A stretch of DNA of 64,000 nt from Adiantum capillus-veneris (taxonomy: Eukaryota > Streptophyta > Polypodiopsida > Polypodiales > Pteridaceae): the NCBI GenBank assembly GCA_014529385.2, contig CM043960.1, forward strand, positions 124,845,543-124,909,542, read 5' to 3'. Under the pieces are notes generated by a model, which worked only from the letters and a program-made list of their open reading frames with translations, searched no databases and had not been told where the DNA came from. Of the stretch, positions 44,946 through 55,726 are shown piece after piece. Numbering within the stretch: position 1 is the first letter of the stretch; every line of letters starts with the position of its first letter. A program made the translations under genes and the position numbers.

Positions 44946-46412
44946 ATGGCTGGATCACAGGACACTGCTCTTTACAATATCAAGAAGCTGGATGGAACCA
45001 ATTTCCCATTGTGGAAGAAGCAGATTTGGCACGTGTTGGTACAAAAGAAGCAGATAAAACCTATAAAGCTCAAGGGGATAAAACCAGAAGATATGGACGA
45101 AGATGAATGGAGCAAAATGGATGAATTGGCACTTTCTACCATTATGTTGACTTTGGCAGAAAGCGTTTACTTCAATGTAGCGGACGAGATGTCGGCTTAT
45201 CAAGCATGGTTAAAGCTGAGTGATCTTTATGAGAAGCAGAGTGCAGCTTCACAGGTATACTGGCTTAAGAAGCTTGTTGACTTGAAGATGAAAGAAGGGA
45301 CACCTATGTCCAATCATCTGAATGAATTCAACACAATCTATAGTCAGTTGTCAGCTCAAGGTGTCAAGTTTGATGAACCTGTTAGAGCTATGTTCTTGTT
45401 GATCACATTGCCGAAAAGTTGGGACACTTTTCGCAGAGCTTTGAGTAATTCTGCACCTCCAGATGGTTTGAACATAGCAGGTGTAGAAGGAAGTCTGCTT
45501 ACTGAAGAAACCAATAGAAAGACAATGGACAAAGGCAAAGGAACAGCCTTAGTTGTCAGGGGAAGGACCAAAGAAAAGTACAAATGTGGAAAGAGGAATC
45601 AGTCTCGTAGCAAGTCCCGCAGTGCTAAAGGCAAGAGTGACATAGAATGCTACCATTGTGGCAAGAAGGGTCACATGAAAAGAGACTGCAGAGAATGGAA
45701 AGCAGAAAAAGGCAAAGAGAAAGCTGAAGACCAGGGTGAGAAGAACAAGTCCTCAGTGAAGATTCAAGAAATAAATGTGACAAACACTGTTGCAGAGGAT
45801 GACAGTCTAGTGTCAGGAGACATCTACTTCTTGAAGAATACAATGGACTCAGCTCTTCTTACAGCATCTGATGGAAATGCACTGAGTGACTGGATTATAG
45901 ACTCAGGGGGATCACTTCACGTGTCTCCAAACATGGAGTGGTTTACTTCTTATGTGACCACTAAAGATCAAGTTCGGCTAGGCAATGGGCAGACATGTGA
46001 GATCTTAGGTGTTGGAGATGTTCAATTGAAGTTTCAGAATGGCTCTTCTTTCACGCTGAAGAATGTGAGACATGTTCCTGCAATTACAAAGAGCTTGATC
46101 AACAGAGGTTTACTTGATGATGCTGGCTACGTCACCATTTTTGGACAGAACATGTGGAAGATATCCAAGGGTTCTATGACAGTAGCACATGGAGTAAAGT
46201 CTGGAGGACTTTACATGATTTATGTATCAAATGTCTCTAAAAATGTAATCAATGTAACCGAGCAGCCGAACGTTTCTTTGTGGCATAGCCGGTTAGGACA
46301 TATGTCCAAGAAGGGAATGGAAATCTTGTCTCGTTCTGGTTATTTGCCTGCCTTTTCATTTAATGATTTTGAATTCTGTGAACATTGTCTGTATGGTAAG
46401 CAAACACAGTAG
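44946..46412 (+). pseudogene. C2 gag, protease and integrase zinc finger
   Basis: 488 codons from MAGSQDTALYN, the first ATG after the leader. A gag capsid-like region (about 10-180) contains FPLWKKQIWHVL and YWLKKLVDLKMKEGTP. A zinc knuckle CYHCGKKGHMKRDC is at 235-248, followed by a charged linker. The aspartic protease motif IIDSGGSLHV has its catalytic Asp at 319; the usual DSGAS reads DSGGS. The integrase HHCC finger (LWHSRLGHM, CEHC) is at 445-481. The frame ends at TAG 46410-46412 after GKQTQ but stays open beyond it in the same frame into the integrase core. Without that stop the protein would be one polyprotein. Confidence 0.92.
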
Positions 46413-47303
46413 CCACATAAGCATAGAAGCAATAGAAGAGATACACAGTTGGCACTTGTTCATAGTGATTTGTGTGGACCTATGCCTAACCTATCTCTAG
46501 GGGGAGCTTCTTACTTTATGACATTTATAGATGATTACTTGAGGAAAGTATGGGTTTACTTTCTCAAGCACAAGGATGAAGCGTTTAATGTTTTCAAAAT
46601 GTTTGTGACACTTGTGGAGAATCAGAGTGGCAAGAAGCTTAAATGCTTACGCACTGACAATGGTGGAGAGTATGTTTCAAAGGCCTTTCAGGACTTTTGT
46701 GAGTCAAAAGGTATAAAACGTGAACTTACTGCTCCTTACAATCCTCCTCAAAATGGTGTTGCTGAGAGGATGAATAGGGCCATACAAGAGAAGGTCAGAA
46801 GTATGTTGTCTAATGCACAGCTGCCAAATGGGTTTTGGGCTGAAGCTATATCAACAACTGTTCATCTTGTAAATAGATCTCCTAGCAAGGTTTTGCAGAA
46901 GGATTCAGTGCCAGAGATGGTATGGTCAGGCAAAATGCCCTCATACAAGCATCTCAGAGTCTTTGGCTGTGAGGCATATACTCACGTTCCAAAGGAATTT
47001 AGAAACAAACTTGAGCCAAAGAGTAGAAAGTGCATCTTTCTAGGCTATGGTAATTTTGGTGAGATGGGGTACAGACTTTGGGATCCCGAATCCAGAAAGG
47101 TTGTCCGCAGCAATGATGTTCACTTTAATGAATCCAAATATCATTCTAAACCAGAGAGGGTTGAGGAGATTAGAAGAGTTGTCTTCCAAGACAAAATGTC
47201 AGGGCTCAAGAGGAGCAAGGACAGGATAGAGTGGAACCACAGGTTGTGGCTGAGCCTGAGCCACCTATTGTGCATAGATCTGGACGTGTCACGCGCCTTC
47301 TGA
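46413..47303 (+). pseudogene. C2 integrase core and linker
   Basis: In frame with the gag segment past the TAG. It shows LVHSDLCGP, FIDDYLRKVWVY, TDNGGEYVS and PQNGVAERMNR, the complete D,D35E catalytic set, then HLRVFGCEAY and CIFLGYG typical of copia. A shift near 47195 moves the linker to another frame (VEPQVVAEPEPP), and a second near 47293 restores the frame used by reverse transcriptase. The enzyme would insert element DNA in the nucleus. Confidence 0.92.
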
Positions 47304-48903
47304 TAGGTTTGTTCCATCTATGAATTATGTCATGTTGACTGATTGCAATGAGCCTTCATGTTACAAGGAAGCAGTGCAAATGAAGGACTCCGTGAATTGG
47401 CAATTGGCCATGCAGTTAGAGATGACAACTCTGCATAAAAACCAGACATTGAAGCTAGTTAAATTACCACGGGCCAAAAAGGCTCTACCCTGTAAATGGG
47501 TTTACAGGTATAAGATCACCGCTCATGATAGTCAGCCAAAGTACAAAGCAAGTCTTGTTGCGAAGGGCTTTAAGAAAGAACAAGGCATTGACTTTGATGA
47601 AGTCTTCTCTCCGGTGGTCAAGATGACTACATTGAGATGCTTTCTTGCATTGGTTGCCATATTAGATTTGGTGTTGCACCAAATGGATGTCAAGATAGCG
47701 TTCTTGCATGGTGATTTAGATGTGGAAATTTACATGCAGCAGCCAGAAGGGTTTGTTGAGAAAGGCAAGGAAGATTGGGTATGCCAGTTGTTAAAGAGTC
47801 TTTATGGCTTAAAACAATCACCGAGGGCATGGTACCATAAATTCCACAAGTTTATGCTTTCTCAAGGCTACAAACGTAGTGAGTTCGATCACTGTCTATA
47901 TACAAAGAAGGCTAAGGATGGCAGTTGGCTGATCCTTATTTTGTATGTGGATGACATGTTGATTGCTGGCAAGCACTTGGAAGAAATTTCAGCTTTGAAG
48001 TCAAAGATGGCAAAATCGTTTGACATGAAAGACATGGGTGAGGCAAGTCATATACTTGGTATGTGCATTGAGAGAGACAGATCAAAGAAGTTGATTTGGT
48101 TATCTCAAACAGAGTATATTGACAAGGTTTTGCAACGTTTCAATATGGAGAAGGGAAAGGCATTGAGTGTTCCATTGCCACCATATGTGAAACTTAGCAA
48201 ACAAGATTTTCCTGTGTCTGAGGAAGAACAGGCTGAAATGGATAAGATTCCATATGCGTCTGTAGTTGGTAGTTTGATGTATGCAATGATTGCTACTCGC
48301 CCAGACATTGCATTTGCAATGGGAGTAGTAAGTCGATACATGTCAAACCCAGGCAAGAAACATTGGGAGGCAGTGAAAGGAATATTGAGATACCTGAAAG
48401 CTACAAAGTGTATGCGTATATGCTATGGGAGTCAGGAGCTAAGTGTAAAGGGTTTTACAGACTCAGATTATGCAGGTGACTTAGACAACCGAAGGTCTAC
48501 GTCAGGGTATGTCTTTACATTGGCTGGTGGAGCAGTATCATGGCATTCTAGATTACAAGATTGTGTTACTCAGTCTACTACAGAGGCTGAATATGTTGCA
48601 GCATCAGAGGCATGCAAAGAATCAATTTGGCTTAATCGACTAGTAACAGATTTGGGAATCAAAGAAGAGATGCCTGTGTTATATTGTGATAGTCAAAGTG
48701 CTATACAATTGGCTCGCAATCCAGTTTATCACTCAAAGACAAAGCATGTGGATGTGAAGTATCATTTCATCAGGGAAATGCTCGAGGATAAGCAACTTCA
48801 GATTGTCAAAGTTCACACCACAGAAAATCCTGCTGATCTACTTACAAAAGGACTTCCCTCAGAGAGCTTTGCGCATTTTCGCAAGCAGTTAGGTGTAGGG
48901 TAG
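47304..48903 (+). pseudogene. C2 reverse transcriptase and RNase H
   Basis: An open 527-codon stretch with the complete copia RT: KYKASLVAKGF, FDEVFSPVVK, QMDVKIAFLHGDL and the catalytic YVDD at residues 209-212 of this stretch. RNase H follows with GFTDSDYAGD, STTEAEYVAA, CDSQSAI and ENPADLLTKGLP, and a normal stop at 48901-48903, about 90 bp before the 3' LTR. The domain itself is undamaged, but in this copy it depends on a polyprotein broken upstream. Confidence 0.93.
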
Positions 48904-48992
48904 TACATCACTTCTCTACATCTCTTGTATATTAGCTTGTATAGTAGCTTCTCTCACACTTAAAGTACCACATTGGACTTTAAGTGGGAGGT

Positions 48993-49184
48993 TGTTGGGG
49001 TATAAAGCCCAATGTGGTTGCCCAGGTAAGTGGGCGGGCCGCCAGGTATGTACACATATTCTTTTGTAAAAACCTAATAAGAACTCACTATGCTCTACAC
49101 ATTACAGTAGAGCGAGTTCACCATATCGTCGTGCTCTTCTTCTCGCACTCTCTCTCGCATCGCACTTCCGCTCGTACTCCTTCA
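48993..49184 (+). repeat. 3' LTR of C2
   Basis: This is 192 bp. It differs from the 5' LTR by four transitions, each in a CG or CCG context. Confidence 0.95.
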
Positions 49185-49189
49185 TCATG

Positions 49190-49437
49190 ACCTTGGGAAA
49201 GATACCTACGTGAACCTTGAGAGGTGCACCTAGCACTTACAACTACTATATAAGTAGCCAATTCTAGTACACTTCAAGCATTTTACTAGTGTATCATTAA
49301 CAAGTTATCATTTTGAGTCTACACACACCTCTCTCTCTCTTTCTCTCTTTCATTGAGTAATAAGTGTAATTAGTGATTATCAATTATGCTAAGTTGAATG
49401 ACATGCTTGCTAATCCTCTCTAACCTTTCACTTAATC
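49190..49437. other. Flanking DNA of C2
   Basis: This continues the sequence before 43653 across the target site. It includes a TATAAGTAG motif near 49250 and a CT run. No gene is seen. Confidence 0.4.
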
Positions 49438-49862
49438 TATTGAATTTGGTTTCTTATGTGGGATTGTTCATAGCCTTGATAAGTTTTTATATGATTTACT
49501 ACTAAGGCGTATAAAGAATAGTTGATTTTGAAGGATCTTATTTACAGGTCACAAATTTTGGTTTCTCACCTTGATGGAATTTTTGTATCTTGAAATTGGT
49601 GATGCTCTCAAAAGATCTTAATGATTTTCTTTAGCCTAAGCAAAGTAATTTTTTAAGTTGATCGTGGTTCTAATTAAAAAGCCTCACCTGAAATTATTCC
49701 CTATATATTCATGTTTTTGGTTGTTTATCTTTCCAAAGGCTTTCCTCTTATTACCTGTAGATGTTGAAATAGCTGTGACATGGTATTTGTTTCTGTTATT
49801 GGAGGATGGTACCTTGATGGTCAGTCCTTGATTGATCTTGATTGGAGCAATTTTTGACTTTT
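49438..49862 (+). repeat. Dispersed repeat, copy 2
   Basis: Counterpart of 41405-41840, same orientation. The pair brackets the 43.1-kb gag remnant and C2. Confidence 0.7.
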
Positions 49863-50135
49863 TCTTATAAGTACGTGAATGCGTGTGTGCTCGACGTGTT
49901 GTGGGAGGAAGGAGAACTAGAGGTTTGGGTGGAGCTCTCAGTGAGGGTTAGAATAACTCACTTCTCTTTATTATTCTATATAACCAAAGAATCAGATAAG
50001 GTTCATACGATCAATATGATGGGTGTAAGGCCAATTGGCTTGAACCCAAACAACTCCCACTTGAAGGCCAATGTGGCCTATGTATGTACAACATGTACAT
50101 TCGTGAAGCATCAAAGTGGATTCACCCTGCACCCA

Positions 50136-51480
50136 TCATCTCCATGCAATGTGCAAACCACTATGAGAAGGTAGGACCTTTGTGAGAGCATCTGCAGGGT
50201 TATCCATATGAACCTTGACTAGCTCAAGACGCTTGCTTGCCAATATGTCACGTATCACATGATAATGAACTTCTATGTGTTTTGACTTGGAGTGAAACAC
50301 AGGGTTCTTTGTTAACGCAGTTGCACTATGACTATCACAACGTAACACTGGAGTTTGAGTAAAGTTAATATCTCCCACTAGGCGAGCTAACCACACAACT
50401 TCCTTGCTAGCATAAAAAATTGCTACATACTCTACCTTTGTGGTGGAAGATGATGTAATATCCTAAAGGCACGATCTCCATGATAAGGTTGCTCCAGAAT
50501 AAGTTAATATAGCCAGATGTGGATCTTCTACTATCTACACAACCAACATAATTCGCATCCGTGCAACCCACAATGGATGCATCACTATTCCCAAAGTGTA
50601 AGCACTTGTATGCTATACCTTTCAAATATCTCAAGATCTCAAGATGTGCTTCATTTTTTCCCAGTTATTTCTGCCATGATTTTTCATAAATCTGTTAACA
50701 ACTCCCACTGAAAAACCAATGTCCAATCTTGTGGCTACCATGGTGTACATAAGACTCTCAATTGCTGAAGAATATGGCACCTTGCCATCTCCACTTTCTC
50801 ACCATCAGACTTGGGAGAAATATTCTTGCTAAATTTTGCATATTCTTGCATTGGGTTACTCAATGTAGCCTTCTCGCTTGCATATTAAGACATTGCATGA
50901 CCTTGTGGAGATATGTTTTCTAAGATAACTCCAGTATTACACGCTTCCTATCCCTCTTGATATGCATACCAAGAAAGTTCCTTGTATCACCCAAATCCTT
51001 CATAGAAAACTATGTGCTAAGTGACTTCTTTAAGATGAAAATTTCATCTTTAGACTTCCAAGAACGAGCATATCATCGACATAAACTATCAAGATGATAA
51101 GTGAACCGTCATTCAACTTTTGGGCATACAACCAGTGATTGTCTTGGCTCCTTTTATACCCTTGGAACAATGGTTCACTTATCATCAACATAAAGTATCA
51201 ATATGATAAGTGAACCATCACTCAACTTCATGTACCACTGCCTTGAGCCTTGTTTTAGTGCTACAATACCTTACACAATCTAAATACGAGTTCTACCCTT
51301 ATAAGCTTCTCAAATTTGACTTCAAAACCCTCTGGCTATTTCATGTAGACATCTTCTTCTAGATCCCCGTGAAGAAACCCATCTTTACGTCTATCTGAAC
51401 AAGTTCCATGTCCTTAGTGGCTACAAATCCAAGCACAAGAATGTAGTCATCTTGAACACTAGAGAAGTGAAGATTAGTAC
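50136..51480 (-). pseudogene. C3 reverse transcriptase and RNase H, decayed
   Basis: The frames change many times. Visible landmarks are MELVQ near 51410, YVDD near 51075, RYLKGI near 50625, STSGY near 50540 and KSKHIEVHYHVIRD near 50270. Divergence from C1 and C2 is much greater than between those two. Confidence 0.78.
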
Positions 51481-51988
51481 ATCTAATGATTGTGGCACGC
51501 TAAGAAGTACATCAACATGTGGAGACTCAATGACATTCAACTCTTATACCTTCACACTACTTTTAGGACGTGCATAACTTACGACAATGGATTTACCCTT
51601 CTCTCTTTGCAACAAATGATTCTCTCTTTTCTCATGTTTCCTTTCAATGTTTCTTGTGTCATGTCCACGTTTCTTGTGATCCTAAGAATGACCGCAATTG
51701 CTACTATACGACCTCTTTGCCTTAGATGTTTTTTTTTGGCTACTACCACTTGCCATATATGCATCACCATGCCCATTAGCGTCAAGAGATTGACGTCAAA
51801 TCTCTTCCGTGAGCAAAGCGCTAGTAACATAATTGAAAACAAAGTTTTCCCTTAGGGACATAGTTACTAATGGCAGACAAAGAACATAGAAAGAAAATGG
51901 CATCTATTTCATCATCGAAATTAATCCCCTTTGATGTCAACTGAGTAAAACACATCGTTAAAAAATTTTCAGGTGTAAACTGAAATTG

Positions 51989-52339
51989 CTACCTTCTTTT
52001 ATATTGAGACGCATAAGCTTCTTCATCACGAAAACACTGTTTTGATGCACTCTTACCATCCCATGCTGAGCATAAAGACTCCCACAGTTCTTTAGCAGTG
52101 GTTTTGTCCACAACCATGAAGAATATAGGCTCACCGAGATGCAACCTAAGAGTTGCCATGGCATGAGCATCAAGCTCCTCCCCCTGATCATCAATGTACA
52201 GACCCTCTCTACGCTCTTTCAATGGCGCTGCAAGTCCTTTGTTGATTGGGACATCAAGCATTCCCTGCTTCCCTATAGTGAAATTTGTGCCATCAAATTT
52301 CGTAATATAGTAATCTTCTTTCTCTGAAGATCCAACCAT
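51989..52339 (-). pseudogene. C3 gag N-terminal segment
   Basis: 117 codons from MVGSSEKEDYYITKFDGTNF, related to the gag start of C2 (KLDGTNFPLWKKQ). It shows AHAMATLRLHLGEPI and KTTAKELWESLCSAW. The frame then breaks at about 51989; a knuckle-like remnant (NCGHS) lies near 51700. It is not a host gene. Confidence 0.75.
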
Positions 52340-52344
52340 GATGA

Positions 52345-53225
52345 CAAGGACTAACTGGAAGAGAGTAGTGCTAAGAACTTATGGTAAATTTTTTGCAAAA
52401 AATTTAGCGAAGTCTCCTCTGTTTGGAGATCAAAATCTCAAGTAGAAACTCAACAAAAAACATTTCAATATCAATGCAAAAGAATGTTGTAGACAAACTA
52501 GAGGAGTTGTGGGAAAAATATCGTAGAGTCTCCTCTATACAAAGATCAAAATCTCAAGCAAAATAAAGACAAAATCAGCCGCATAAAGTATCAAGAGTGC
52601 TCTCTGGGCATAAAATGGCATATATTGCTTAAAGAAACAGTCAAAAGATGGCCAACTTGGCACCAAAGCAACTACATCCATCTATACATGTCCTATGCAA
52701 TGACCCCCACAAAAGGTTATGTAGACACAACTAGCCACAGTCTCAGAAAAGGCTCTTCCAGTCGAATCTTAAAAAGGTTTGAGATTGCCAAAACAAGCCA
52801 AAATCAGCTCCACAACAAGGTACAATGGCAGTATCTACACAACACATAATATGTCCGAAACAAAAAACTGTCACTACAAGACTACATGACACGTGCTCAA
52901 ACAAGTGCCAATGAGATGCAAGCAAAAAACCTGGACCACAGTGAGCTCCCTACAGGCAGTAAAAACTGCTCTGAATAGAGCTCAAGCACACACAAGGTAC
53001 TAATCACACATATCCATATGCATAAAGTTCCCAAAGAGAAGCAATCACTGGCCAAAAATCTCCCATTGAACCTAGAATCTGTCACTGACAAAACTCGTAA
53101 ACTGTAGCCAACTAGGCTAGGCAAAATCAAACCATAGATGCCATGTATACAATAATTGGTACTTGTCAAGTGTAAAAATAACACTCGTAGTGAAAAACCT
53201 GCCAAGAAAACACATAAAACATGTA
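52345..53225. other. C3 upstream region; no gene recognised
   Basis: Includes GCGAAGTCTCCTCTGTTTGG, similar in style to the GGGGAAACTCTGCCGAA leader phrase upstream of C2 gag, with a second variant near 52525. This is probably leader sequence. ORFs here have no domain. Confidence 0.45.
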
Positions 53226-53228
53226 GCT

Positions 53229-53545
53229 GTGCTGGAATGAGATGATCTCTTTAAACAACTATTCCAGGTATGAGCCAAAGGATTGCTATGAGATTTATTG
53301 CAAAAAGAGTACAAGAGCAAGATAAGCTCTAGGAATGACACTAGACAATAGTACAATCACAACACAATACAAGAGCGGCATGACACAATAGCCCCTCAAA
53401 TGAAGTAATGGGCCCTATTTATAGCTCTCTCACTGGACCTCTGACTAATTGTCCACGGTGCGATTACCACAGTAACCGATCTTGGCAATTACAAATTTCA
53501 TTGCTAGACTGTCTTCTCGACTGGGGGATGCTCCCACTATCTACA
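53229..53545 (-). repeat. LTR-like promoter repeat, copy 1
   Basis: On the - strand it begins TGTAGATAGTGGGA, carries TATAAATA at 53416-53423 and an AATAAA-like GCAATAAATC near 53297. It aligns with 54063-54522 over TATAAATAGnGCCCAT and GTCATGCCGCT blocks. Confidence 0.6.
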
Positions 53546-54062
53546 TTTCCTTCCCCTCTTTGTGTGAACTTTGGAATATTTCCAAAATTTCAGATGTCTC
53601 TGAAAAGTGAAAATTTGAAGAAAATTCAGAGGTTCCGCTTCAAATTTTGAACTGACCTCTAATGCTAGTGTTGCTGGAAAATTTCAAGTTTGTTGTTGAA
53701 AATGAGTTGGAATACACCCACTTTTCTTCCAAAAGTATGTTACTAGAGATGGATTGAAATCCACCCAATTGCCTTCCAACTTCCCTCTGGAATAACTTAC
53801 CCATTGACGTGGGTCTCTCTTCTTGCCAGCTGAGATAAGCCTCGTAGCTCTTGTGTTTGTGAGTTGGCTTACCTATCGAAACATTGGTTGTCGTCGTTTT
53901 CTTTTATCTGGAGCCTTTAAAGGTTTCCAGATGGTCTCTTGGAAATCCTCCTTCCATGTTGCAATCCAATGCTCAACATGAGTGAACCCAACTAACTCCA
54001 CAACCCAAGTGAAAGAGTGATTCATCGTCAAGAGCACCTTAGCTCAAGCCACTATGATCGCC

Positions 54063-54522
54063 AAAATGGAATGAGCTGGTCTCGTTAGACAACTATTCTA
54101 GGTTGAGTTAGTAGAGTTTGCTAAACTAGTTCATACATACAATTTAGACAACAGATCAGATAGAGACAATGAAAGTGAAACGGAAATGATAAACAGATTG
54201 AGACTGGAATTGGATTTGTATTCAGATTGGTATAACTAGAATGGAGTACAACAATTATGAACCAAAGGATTGGTTTGAGCTTCATAGCCAAAAGAGTACA
54301 AGAGCAAGATGAGTTCCAAGAATGACAAGACAGTAATAGAATGGCAACACAATACAATAGCGGCATGACAAAATAGCCCTTCAAATGAAGTCATGGGCTC
54401 TATTTATAACTGTCGGATTGGCTGCCTGTCCATTGTGCAATTACCGCAGCAACCGAGCCTGGTAATTACCAATTCCATTGCTAGACTATCTTTTCGACTA
54501 GGGACTATTCCCACTGTCTACA
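54063..54522 (-). repeat. LTR-like promoter repeat, copy 2
   Basis: On the - strand it begins TGTAGACAGTGGGA, with TATAAATA at 54401-54408. It has about 120 extra bases relative to copy 1 near 54110-54240. Both copies point the same way as C3, but neither joins it directly. Confidence 0.6.
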
Positions 54523-54529
54523 TGTGTAG

Positions 54530-55460
54530 ACCCGTGAGTCCAAAAAAATGATGAAATTGAACCGTTAACATCTAAGTTCACAAAATCGAACCACATTAGA
54601 CATACATCATACAAAAAAATGTGCAAAACATAGCACAAAAAAGCCAAGCAATAACTCAAAACTGCTCTCATCACATGCCATAAAGAAAGCCACTTGTGTT
54701 TGTGTATGCACACACATGTTCGTCTCTACTTTCGTGTCCAATGCGGAGGAGCTCCATCTCCTCTCCCTCTTCTTTGCATTTGAAGACCATGCATGTGTCT
54801 TGAAACACACTGGAAATCTCTCTGTTTTTGGTGAAAATTTTAGGGTATTTACACTAAACTGCTCCAAATTTAGCCGATTTTCTTTAAGGCGACCCTCTAA
54901 ATTAGTTGGGGAATTTTCAAAAATTGTCCTTAAAAAATACACTAAAGAAGAACACTGACTTACATACTTCCCAAATAAAGTTGCACTTGCCACCTTAACC
55001 GATAGGTTAAAATTTCTAAAAATGAAATGTCTCATAAATGGGCTATAAAGGGTGTTCACATGAGATGCATAACTTCAATAAAAAAGAAAAACACACATGT
55101 ATACACATCTGACCATACACACACATATAAAAACATTCCATTTGAATAAAATGTATACTTGCATTCAAGTGTATGTATACATATACACGCTTATGTATGT
55201 ATATGAGGACGGTTGCATGCATATGCATGTCTCTAAAACATCCAGAAAAATGGACGAGCAAAAAGGTGGAAATATCTCTATTGATAGCATTCTGAGGATT
55301 GTAATTTCAAATATTTCAATTCTTTTCCATCAATAAGCGTCTCGTTCCTTCTAGAGGCTTGTTACAATACTGGCATTTGGGTGTTAATTTGTAATTGTTT
55401 CATGCTCTGGGTAAGCACAAGAAACATCTACCTTAAAATAGACCATTCCTGAAATTATCA
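54530..55460. other. No gene recognised
   Basis: ORFs at 54607-55059 (-) and 54716-54958 (+) overlap on opposite strands and have no domain I recognise. The 55085-55215 stretch is rich in ACACAT and ATGTAT. Confidence 0.4.
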
Positions 55461-55470
55461 TACAATAAGC

Positions 55471-55476
55471 TTTATT
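55471..55476 (-). terminator. Candidate polyadenylation signal of the lipase gene
   Basis: AATAAA on the - strand, about 250 bases past the stop codon of the lipase ORF. This is the nearest canonical signal I see downstream. Confidence 0.4.
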
Positions 55477-55726
55477 GCCAACAATCAACAGAAAAGGAAT
55501 TAACCAGTGGCTGATTGGCAGGTCATGACAATGGGGCTTTGTAAATACCCGAACCAACAATCGATGGGTAATGGCAAATAACCAGGTCTCTTCTTACTCA
55601 TGAACAGCCAAACTCAACCACAAGTTCTTATCCATCTCCAATCTTCGTTAGCAAACATAAATTATGATAAAGGTACTCAAAAAGTAGCGTCTGCTGAAGC
55701 AGGACAAAACCTCACTTCCACAAATA

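Larger units (their letters stand above)
43658..49184 (+). mobile_element. Ty1/copia retrotransposon C2, nearly complete
   Basis: Two 192-bp LTRs (43658-43849 and 48993-49184) run TGTTGGGGTATAAAG...ACTCCTTCA, flanked by TCATG duplications (43653-43657 and 49185-49189). The primer site TGGTATCAGAGC is at 43852-43863. A polypurine tract AAGTGGGAGGT abuts the 3' LTR. A 1.1-kb leader precedes gag. The order gag, protease, integrase, reverse transcriptase, RNase H is copia-type and the protein is close to C1. One TAG and two frameshifts break it. The LTRs differ at four sites by eye (about 2%), all transitions. Confidence 0.96.
50053..52339 (-). mobile_element. Internally deleted Ty1/copia element C3
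   Basis: An AGTGGGAGT polypurine tract (- strand) at 50053-50061 abuts a TGTTTGGGTT start at 50052, giving the 3' LTR junction. RNase H (50634-50136: STSGY, CDSHSATAL, NPADALTK) and decayed reverse transcriptase follow (YVDDMLVLGS near 51060-51085, LYGLKQ-like remains near 51230). Gag (52339-51560, from MVGSSEKEDYY, FDGTNFTIGKQGM) lies directly beyond. Protease and integrase are missing between about 51480 and 51560. No matching 5' LTR or primer site is seen, so C3 is truncated and non-autonomous. Confidence 0.78.
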
